Part shown: piece after piece, positions 53,421 through 61,480 of the stretch
Position numbering within the stretch: the stretch's first letter is position 1
Layout of the letters: every line of letters starts with the position of its first letter
From: Paraphysomonas bandaiensis
Lineage: Eukaryota; Chrysophyceae
DNA: 64,000 nt
NCBI GenBank assembly: GCA_965644295.1
Contig: CBFFRP010000030.1
Location: 1-64,000 of the forward strand
Direction of reading: 5' to 3'
The notes under the pieces: model-generated
Databases searched by the model: none
The model's input: the letters and a program-made list of their open reading frames with translations, nothing else
What the model was told of the DNA's origin: nothing
Position numbers and translations under genes: made by a program

Positions 53421-54378
53421 CTACGTAGAAACAAACGATGCAGGAAAAAGTATGAAATCAGCCGACGGAAATGAATTGGCTTCAGTGAGCTGGTCATGAT
53501 TTCGTGAATTCTCCAGTTCGGCTGTTCGAGCTGCCACATGCTGCTGCTCGTTTAAAGTATCCATTCTGTTGCGGCGAATATTAGTAACGATTTGAATCAT
53601 TTCATCCAGTGTATCTGGACATGTAAGAGCATGCAATGTCTGATATAAGGGATCAGGGCTGCGGTCTTCCATGATCGAATACTCTGCAGGATCGTCAGGC
53701 AAGGGAGTAAAATCTTCCTCTAAAGAACGAGGCTGAATGCGTGGATTTGTACTTGCGCTCTGGAGGATATTCTGGATACGATGTATAGGAGTTATATGAG
53801 CTATACTGGAGCTACCTTTCGGTCTATCATCATTATGAGGAGTCCGAATAGAGGGTTTACGTATTCTGGGTGAAGAACCAAGGTGCCCTGAAATAAAATA
53901 TCTTTCCCCAGTCCTCGGGCTGTGCATGGTATCGAAGAAAATGCGATCGGTGTCCTCAATTGTTGCATTTTTTGGACTGAACACAACTTTCCAGAGTGCT
54001 TCTCCTTCGTGGGTGTTGATTTTTGAATATTTTCGAATCCACTCTAGCGAAGGAATGTATCCACCAGATTTCATGGCATACATTGCTGTGTACCTTAGAG
54101 GAGTAATGTACGGAAAAAGCACACGCATGTGAGAAACTTATGCATTTCAGCAGTAAAATTCCTCTGCGTAAGTTGAACTTCACCTTCGTCAATAGATAGA
54201 TGATGTTAACTGAGGCATATGTTTTAGGCGACCTTTTGTTCAAGATGAGCCCGTGGAATGTTGTGACATCAAAATTGAAACCAGGTCTGCCCTTCGTCCT
54301 TGAGAAAATATATCCGCACATACATGGTGTGGTAAAATCTTGTGTTGTCCACACCTTTGAGTTCAAACAGTAGAGGAC
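53421..54378 (-). pseudogene. unrecognised minus-strand coding locus, probably frameshifted
   Basis: Two protein-like segments. The 5' segment (about 54,378-54,184) reads CMCGYIFSRTKGRPGFNFDV, TFHGLILNKRSP and ends at a GTGAAG donor-like site. The 3' segment (54,128-53,421) reads VLFPYITPLRYTAMYAMKSG, GGYIPSLEWIRKYSKIN, ALWKVVFSPKN, then a hydrophilic tail. GGYIPSLEWIRKY recalls the end of BRCT domains, but this is weak. I could not join the segments in phase with a consensus intron. A candidate ATG just upstream (about 54,394) is one base out of phase. The locus is either a decaying gene or has an intron I misread. Confidence 0.4.
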
Positions 54379-54572
54379 TGACTCTCAGTCGTCGTCATCT
54401 TCGTGTTCAAGTAGCTACAGCAGCCCTTTCAAGAGAGACGACAATGTGAAATGGTACAGCAACTACACGAAACCTGTCCGAACTACAGCCGATGTGAAGG
54501 GCTTTTACAAGTATGGAAGAAAGAGAAAGATTTATATGACCCAGAAGTCTTTTTGTGATGTGCTCCTCTAGA
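54371..54572 (+). CDS. possible terminal exon, Ser-rich then basic
   Basis: The plus-strand phase ending at TAG 54,570-54,572 reads TDSQSSSSSCSSSYSSPFKR, then DDNVKWYSNYTKPVRTT and GFYKYGRKRKIYMTQKSF. The composition is protein-like and there is an acceptor-like CAAACAG upstream, but no start or partner exon was found. It is head to head with the minus-strand locus. Low confidence. Confidence 0.22.
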
Positions 54573-54755
54573 AATAAAGAATACAGATACATGGTTCGTA
54601 TAGTAAAATATTCAATACTAGCTGTCTATATGCGGGAGAGCTATTGAAAAGGTGTATGCCTCATTATTATGTATATATATATATATTATGTAGTAGCTAA
54701 AATAAGCTTTTTGTAGGGTAATTTAATTACTCGACACAGTGACAAGTGGGTTCAC

Positions 54756-55410
54756 ATGACCTGTAAGACTGCGGAGAGTGTGGATGGAATGGGACCAATT
54801 TGTGCTGTGTGTCTCGAGGTTATTGAAGATGACGCAAGCACTATGCCTGTTAACATTAGAGGGAAACGTGGAGTTAAGCATTTGGAATGCGCAGTGAAGT
54901 CCGAGTACGTCGTTGATTTATGTGCTGATTTACAGCATGAAACCGCGTTTGAAATGGAAAACGAAGACCATGCAGATGAGGTAGTGGATAAGCTCGACTT
55001 ACTGCGCAATGCTCTCAGTCGTGGTAAAAAGAGAAATGCATCAGAAATGGATTTAAGCTCTAGAGACCCCCGGCTAGTATCAGGTAAGTAGTGGTACTAG
55101 AGTAGTAGAGTGTGGAGCTGGAGTACTATTGCGCTGCTGGTTAATAATCAGTTTATGAATTGTATGTACAGTTATTGTTCTTCTGTTACAAGCGCAAGCA
55201 ATAATGAGAACTAGATGGTACTGTGTAATGAACTATGAGATTAGGTGATTTATATAATATGCTCAAGATTTGTCGTTAATTTGCAGCAAACGCATGCCTG
55301 TGTATGTCAGGCGATAACACAGCAACTACTAACCCTAAATTGGCAAGAGTTATTGGGCTTAAGATTAAAAAATTTGGTACTCTGGTTCATCACATCAACT
55401 TAAAGTGACA
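54756..55410 (+). CDS. hypothetical protein with Cys/His zinc-binding pattern
   Basis: Exon 1 starts at ATG 54,756 (or earlier in the same phase, where HSDKWVHMTCK precedes). It contains CAVCLEVIEDDAS followed by GVKHLECAVKSEY, a C-x2-C ... H-x2-C arrangement. Together with the preceding WVHMTC it resembles small treble-clef or PARP-type fingers. An acidic helical region (about 50-85) and a basic KKRNASEMDL follow. A GTAAGT donor at about 55,083 and a TTTGCAG acceptor (about 55,286) lead in phase to CLCMSGDNTATTNPKL and INLK, ending at TGA. No family is certain. It is followed immediately by hAT debris, so it could belong to a transposon. Confidence 0.4.
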
Positions 55411-55700
55411 AATGCAAGAAACGCTGCTGCTGCTTTTGAATGCCATAGAGCCAGCAAGCAGTTACGACGGCAGCTTGACACCCAATACCGTTCGATTAAA
55501 AAGCACATATATAGTACAACAAACGTTGTGGAGCGTTTGTTCAGCAGAGCCAAGATTATCATGACACACTTGTGACAAGGAATGATCTCACGACGTCTCG
55601 AACTGCTGCTGTTCCTTTGATTCAACGAGCACTTGTGGATCGCAAAGACAGTGCAACAGGTCATCGATCATAAGAAATGAGGACGACAGTGACGAAGAGT
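55411..55700 (+). pseudogene. hAT transposase C-terminal dimerisation fragment 3
   Basis: The plus strand reads STTNVVERLFSRAKIIM, a stop, then RRLELLLFL, a stop, and HLWIAKTVQQVID. This is the same dimerisation core as fragments 1 and 2 but with two internal stops, so it is the most decayed of the three. Confidence 0.72.
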
Positions 55701-56720
55701 TGGAACATTTAGAGTACTAGTATTGTTGTAACCTCTACTAATTTCTACCGATCGAGCTCATTTCTTCTTCTTAGAGCCCAATTTTGATATACCTGACATC
55801 TACTGACTTCAGGAGTTTTGAGTCCTTGAGGTGAACTCATTCCGGATGCCAGTTTATTCGTCAAATATTTTAGTATCCTTTGTACTACACAATAAGTGGG
55901 AAGGGCGTTATCTGCTGACTATGTTTGCGGCTGACGTTAGTTTCCCGAAGAAATATCTCCGGTACTTATCCCCAAGAACACCACGAGTAGGTGTGAGTCC
56001 GACTTTGTTGTGTTGATGCAAGAACCAATACCTGCCAATAATGTCTAAATAATGGGTGCCCAGTTCCCGGCAATATATAATGGCATTACCATTAATGATT
56101 ACCAGGTCCTAATGTAAAAAGTTATTCTTATATCAGTTTGATAATATTGGTTGGTATGAGTGAGTAGTGAGAGTATACATATAGTAATGGCATATAGTAA
56201 ACTTTGACATTAAATATCACGATTTTAGTTCACAGTCGCCGTATTTCAGTGTACCTAATATTTTTCAATTTATATTGTACGCTCCTTGACTACATTATAC
56301 TTTCACGGTTATAATTCTCATATCTTAAATAGCAATATTTAAGTGCTTACTAAGAAGTCAAAACACAATATTGAAAACTTATAGCACGCAATTATTATAT
56401 GATAACCGCATCCCAAACAACACAACCTGACTGCTATTGTAGTAGAATACAAGTAATCCAGGGGTAGAAAACAATACATTCCAATTTGTGGTGAGCTCCT
56501 TTAATACAAGCAATATTGAATGAATATTAGGTAGATCCATCGATAAATATATTTTACAATCCACAGTGGTGCGATATCTAGAAAATAAAACATTTCTACA
56601 TGGAATAAAGTAATAACATAGAGTTATGGTTGCATTATTATTAACTTATTCATGTACTTTTGACATCTACACATGACGTATTAATCCGAAGGAATCGTGC
56701 CTCTAGCAAGAATTGTCAAC
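55701..56720. other. intergenic stretch with a transposon-end motif
   Basis: At 56,060-56,100 lies CAGTTCCCGGCAATATATAA followed by ATTACCATTAATG. It is related in inverted orientation to 49,990-50,045, probably one end of the hAT-like element. The remainder is AT-rich and no gene is recognised. Confidence 0.4.
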
Positions 56721-57672
56721 CTATTTAACAATACCACAGTCACCGATATATATTTTAGGGAATGGGCGTTGGTTATTGCAATTCGTTTTATTAAGCATAC
56801 GCAAGACTCCGTATCCTTGTATCACGCGTCCAAATCCAACTTTAGTACAGTTCATCCATTCGCAATCTCCGAGAGTAATAAAAAACTGAGAACCGTTGCT
56901 ATGAGGACCAGAACTGACGTATCCCACAATTCCCCCAAGTTTCGAATCAAACTCAATACTAAAGCTCTCATCACGAATATGCTCGCCCGTAACACTTCGA
57001 GAATTAGACCCACTACCGTCCACAATATCACCACACTGTACCCATCCATTTTGAACGAGTCGATGCAAAGGACAGTTCCTGTACGACAGCTTCACTCCAT
57101 CTACACTCCCACATTCCCCGGTACATAGCTTGATAAAATTGTCGCATGCCAGAGGGCAAATATTATTAAATAGTTCGATCACTAGCTTACCACATGACTC
57201 ATCTTCCTTTCCTTCAGCTTCCATATCACGAAATAACTCAATAAAGACAGCAGGATGGCCAGTTGTCTCTATTGCCTCCAAACTCTTTTCTCTGGCCTCT
57301 TTTTCAAATTGCATCGTATTAGCGATTTCAGCATCGTCGATTCTATACTCTTGAATTGTGATCTCAACTAAATCCATCAAAGAGCCAATAATTTTATCAT
57401 TTCGAAATACAATGTGGCTATGGGAGTATCCAAACAAATCAGTGGCATATTGAGCCCTATAATTCTCAAGAGCAATTTGAAAATCTAGTTCCAAAACAGC
57501 ATCGAATTCGTATTCAATTTTACCGGAAAATTTCTTTGCAATGCGCTGTATACAAAGTATGAGTCACGTCATGAGACAAGAACAACATATCGCTTACGTT
57601 GATAATATGGCGGCAGAAATAAGTGTCAGGATCGTGAACAGATCCCAATATAATAAATTTTGTAATACTCAT
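56721..57672 (-). CDS. PPIL6: PPIL6-type cyclophilin (peptidyl-prolyl isomerase-like 6)
   Basis: Two exons, 57672-57598 and 57545-56721, encode 299 residues. The N-terminal 125 residues (MSITKFIILGSVHDPDTYFC, then FDAVLELDFQIALENYRAQY and HIVFRNDKIIGSLMDLVEI) match the extension characteristic of PPIL6. The cyclophilin domain (about 145-299) has KLVIELFNNICPLACDNFIK, LHRLVQNGWVQCGDIV, GIVGYVSSGPHSNGSQFFIT and KVGFGRVIQGYGVLRML. The catalytic Arg is present (HRLVQNGWVQ in place of FHRVIxxFMxQGGD), and QFFIT is intact. Trp of the cyclosporin pocket is not obvious. PPIL6 is a poorly studied family found mainly in ciliated organisms, so this suggests a flagellated life stage. Isomerase activity is inferred. 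Confidence 0.85.
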
Positions 57673-58136
57673 TTGCTTTGCTTCAATTATCTACCAATGT
57701 AATGAACTTTCAAAAGCCTCAGAGTGAACTATAATATACTACTATACTATCTCCCTTAAGGCACTCTGGATATGATGCGGGTGATGATACTTGCCATACC
57801 CACTTCATGAGTAAAACGGCTCATAAATATTTCAGTTTGTCTCTTAAAGATCGTATATCTTGAAATTTTTGAAAGCCACGCGGCAAACAATAAAAAATTC
57901 TTCCAGAAACGTCAAAAAAACAAGCGGACGAGGACGTATCGTAGGACTCTATAGGGTATATAATGTGTACATGGTGTATGGCATGTGGTGTGTGTACGTA
58001 TGTATGTATATGCTCGAGTCCATAGAGGGGTTTGCACCATTACCGACGAATAGTCTTTGCATTACTACATTGTGCATGAATTGATTCGATTGAATCAAAT
58101 CCACTGCATCTACTCGACATATCCTCTAGATTAAAC
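57673..58136. promoter_or_regulatory. divergent upstream region of PPIL6 and ERdj3-like genes
   Basis: 464 bp separate the two start codons. Stretches of GTGTACGTATGTATG lie at 57,990-58,010. A plus frame (57,860-58,084) shows no coding signature. No defined element is visible. Confidence 0.35.
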
Positions 58137-59318
58137 ATGAAGATCGTGAATAGTTTATTCGTATTCCTTACTATATTGTGTGTGGCTCTTGCTGGAGCAG
58201 ATTACTACAAGATACTCGGAGTGTCCCGTAAAGCTACTTCTTCTGAACTCAAGAAAGCTTACCGTAAATTATCACTAAAGTATCATCGTAAGGCATTTAT
58301 GTATGACGGTGTCTGTCGTTAACTTCATATGCAGCTGATAAGAATCCGTCTGAGGAGGCTGCTTCCAAGTTTGCAGAAATAGCGAATGCTTATGATGTTT
58401 TGTCGGACCCTGATAAGCGTAAAACATACGACTCCGGTGGAGAGGAAGCTGTAAAGCAGCAGGAGCAAAGGTGCTTGTAACATATGATAAACGTCATGCT
58501 TTGTGATTTACTTGGCGACTGTATGCAGGGAGAACCAGCCCCAAGCAGATCCCTTTTCCATTTTTGAACACTTCGGGTTTGGCGGTATGGGTGGTCGTAG
58601 AGGTCGTGACGAGGAACCGCGCACACCCAGTGTTAATATTCCTCTTCGAGTGTCCCTTCGACAACTCTATTTGGGCGACTTGTTAGATGTGTCATACGTC
58701 CGACAGGTGCTGTGTGTAGAACACAACAAGTGCTCAAAGAACTGTCCAGATTGTCAAGGGGCAGGAATCAAGGTCAAGAATCAGCAGCTTGCTCCTGGAT
58801 TTGTGCAACAAGTACAAGTAAGAGATTCTAGCTGCGTGGCACGCGGAAAGTGTTGGAAGACGAATTGCAAGCACTGCCCCAACGGCTCAACTGAAGAAGA
58901 AGAGATCGAACTATCGGTGGATGTGTCGCCAGGTATGATGCACGGTGAAGAGATTCGCTTTGAGGAAGTAGCCGATGAGCAAGTTGGACATAGGGCGGGG
59001 GATCTCATATTCACAATCCACCAGTTGCCACACGAGCATTTTGTCAGGGAAGGTGACGATCTCCGCATTACTATGGGGATTTCTCTGAAGGACGCTCTGC
59101 TTGGATTCAAGCGGTCGTTTGAACATCTTGACGGTCACATCGTTAATGTAGAGAAGAAAGATATCACATACTGCTCGCAAGTGTACACTATACGTGGAGA
59201 GGGTATGCCCCGTAAGGGCAGAAAAGGGAAAGGTGACCTCCACATTACACTCGAAATAGATTTCCCAACAAAATTTTCTAGCGCCCAGAAAGAGCTACTT
59301 TCTAAAGCCCTTGAGTAG
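58137..59318 (+). CDS. ER-lumenal J-domain co-chaperone (ERdj3/DNAJB11 type)
   Basis: It stimulates BiP and binds unfolded clients in the ER lumen. Three exons, 58137-58287, 58335-58470 and 58529-59318, give 358 residues, like human DNAJB11. Residues 1-19 ([20 protein letters not shown]) are a signal peptide. The J domain runs from [20 protein letters not shown] through HPDKN (the HPD is created by splicing) to [14 protein letters not shown] Gly/Phe-like linker ([14 protein letters not shown]) follows. The substrate-binding part includes [12 protein letters not shown], a Cys-rich insert with C-x2-C pairs ([20 protein letters not shown]) and [24 protein letters not shown]. No KDEL is present, as in ERdj3. 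Scj1-like proteins are the alternative, but they have four full CxxCxGxG repeats, which are absent here. Confidence 0.88.
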
Positions 59319-59729
59319 TGAATTTATTGAGTGGATATAATGTATTAATAATGAAGTACTATTCTCGCGTCAGAATTATGTCCAGGAGCTACTTGAACCT
59401 TGAACAAAAAGGCTATGTTGAGTAAATTCAGTTGCTGATCTAAATACTAAATAAGATATTCATGGATGCGGGATTGACTGGCGAATTAAACATATAATAA
59501 TTGATGTAAATGAGGACAAATATTCACCAAGAGTAAAGTGCTTAGGTTAGGAATTACAATTATTTGAAGTACGACATGAGCATGATGTATAAACTATAAA
59601 ATCAAATTATCTCACTGGTCGCATCATCCTTCTTGTGTGAAGGTGTATCAAGCTTTAATAAAATAACACATATTCATAAATATTATTATTCACACACTTA
59701 GAACTTAAAGGATATACGAAAACACCAAT
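59319..59729. other. convergent intergenic region, nothing recognised
   Basis: It lies between the 3' ends of the ERdj3-like and CAP-Gly genes. AATAAAATAA-like sequences near 59,656 may be polyadenylation signals. No coding signature. Confidence 0.4.
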
Positions 59730-61195
59730 CTATTCCAGTTGCGCCTCGTTCTGCCGATCGATTCTAGTTGACAGAAGGTCTTTAAATTCCTTCAGCAACT
59801 CTTCGCTTTCGTCTGCCAAATCAACCACCATTTTACAAAAGTAGGCACAATCATGATTCTGTACAGCAGCACTGCTGTCCCCTTGTACCCTCGCTTCAAA
59901 GTCTTCCACAAGGTCCATTTCTCTCTGCATTAGGCTCATCTGACTAACCAGCTTCGCTTTTACAGCATGCGCCAGATTGAGGGTCTCTCTGAGAGTGTCG
60001 GCAGTTATCCTTGTGGGGCTGCTGGGTATGTTTTCAGGACCTATGCTATCCCCCACTGAGACTACAGTCAGTTGTCCTGGGCGGACAAAAAGGCCATGCA
60101 ATGGAGGGCACTTGAAGTACTGTGTGCCTTGCACAGACCCGTCGTTTTTCCCAGCAGGAGATGATAGCCTTAAACCCACCCAGTAACCACCGGCAAAAGC
60201 CGTTTGGCCCACAAAGGCAACATTCCCTAGGATCGGTGGGTCTTTACCTTTAACCGAGGCCACCATGCCAATCTTAAAAGCCGCGGCAGATGACGAATCC
60301 TGATTTTCATCACCATTTATTTTCATCGCCGCGAGAGAAGCAGCGGTCTCCCCTTCGTCAAAACTACAATAATACATATAAACCATGTGCTTGGCATGCG
60401 AAAGAGCGGAATACCTCGTAGAACGACCATTGGGACTTGGGAAGGCATCGCTAAAGAGTCTCCTACTACTGGGCCCAGAGGTAGGAGATGAGGGTGCGCT
60501 GTTGGTGGACAGCGATGACATTCTGCGAGAGTCATCTTCCTTTACGGGGCTTAGAGCCGATGCATCCGGGAGGTCCACTGTCTCTATCACATTATATCGA
60601 GAAGACTGACGGCGTACCAGGTTGCCTCGAATTAGTGCCTGGATAGAACTGATGGCGTCGTCGTCGTGATTAGATTTCTTGAGCAACTGGGCGGTTTTAG
60701 GGTTGAGCTGAGTAGAGGCGAGAATGGCATCTGCGTCATCCATGCTTTCCCGCAAACTGCTACCGTCTTCAGAGCCTGCAGTAGTTGGCAAGACCTATAT
60801 GCCATATATAACACAGCGTCATCATAGGTGGGGACTATATGGGCCACTAAAGTTTACGACAACTGCCCCTCTACACTACACACCATACATCGCTACGGCA
60901 CTACCCCACAGATTCACGCAATGCACTACGACATCGAACCTACCTCCTCCATCGCAGCTCTTTCTTGGTCATGAATAGCCTCCTCTTTCTCCAGCCTCGC
61001 TCGCAGGCTGGTGTTATTGATGTCAGATTTTATGCGGTCAGCACGGCGAGGGAACAGGTCTCGAAAGTTCAGATAAGCAAGGCGTGATAACTCTCTACAT
61101 TTGACTGATGCATCCTCCAGGCTCACTCGAATGGCTTCTTGGAAGTGATCCGCCTCTTTCTCTTGCAGCTCCCAGCAAAGGAGAATCTCATTCAT
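59730..61195 (-). CDS. IQ-motif and CAP-Gly domain protein
   Basis: Three exons, 61195-60944, 60794-60415 and 60363-59730, in phase, 421 residues. The last intron (51 bp) has no stop and could be retained, adding 17 residues. The N-terminal helical part (MNEILLCWELQEKEADHFQE) is followed by an IQ-like motif (ISSIQALIRGNLVRRQSS, about 125) for calmodulin or centrin binding. A Ser/Pro-rich linker (SSPTSGPSSRR) comes next. The CAP-Gly domain is at about 245-320 (GNVAFVGQTAFAGGYWVGLR, KNDGSVQGTQYFKCPPLHGL, FVRPGQLT); it reads YFKCPPLHGLFV where GKNDG is intact and binds the EEY/F ends of tubulin or EB proteins. A C-terminal coiled coil (about 345-421) follows. It is probably a microtubule-associated or centrosomal/ciliary protein; the exact family is not recognised. 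Confidence 0.82.
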
Positions 61196-61480
61196 ATACG
61201 CCTGATGTATTATTAACTCCCAGAGATAAAATTTGTACACATCATTCAATAGTGACAAACTACAGTTAGCACAACACTAGGGATACTAATGCGCACACTG
61301 TTAGCCGTGTTTCTAAATTTAGACATAATTCTCCAATTTTATACAGTAGTACACATGTAAGAGCAAGGGCGTACCATGCAATGCTCTCTAACACCTTTCG
61401 ACCTACTGTTATTTATGTCTCCAATAGTCCGATGAGTCGGAGTCGGAGTTATCGTAACTGTTAGTCTTAGAACTCATCCG
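61196..61480. other. upstream flank of the CAP-Gly gene
   Basis: It probably contains the promoter of the minus-strand CAP-Gly gene. A minus-strand phase continues open upstream of the chosen ATG to about 61,258, so the true start could be earlier or in another exon. No other feature. Confidence 0.3.
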
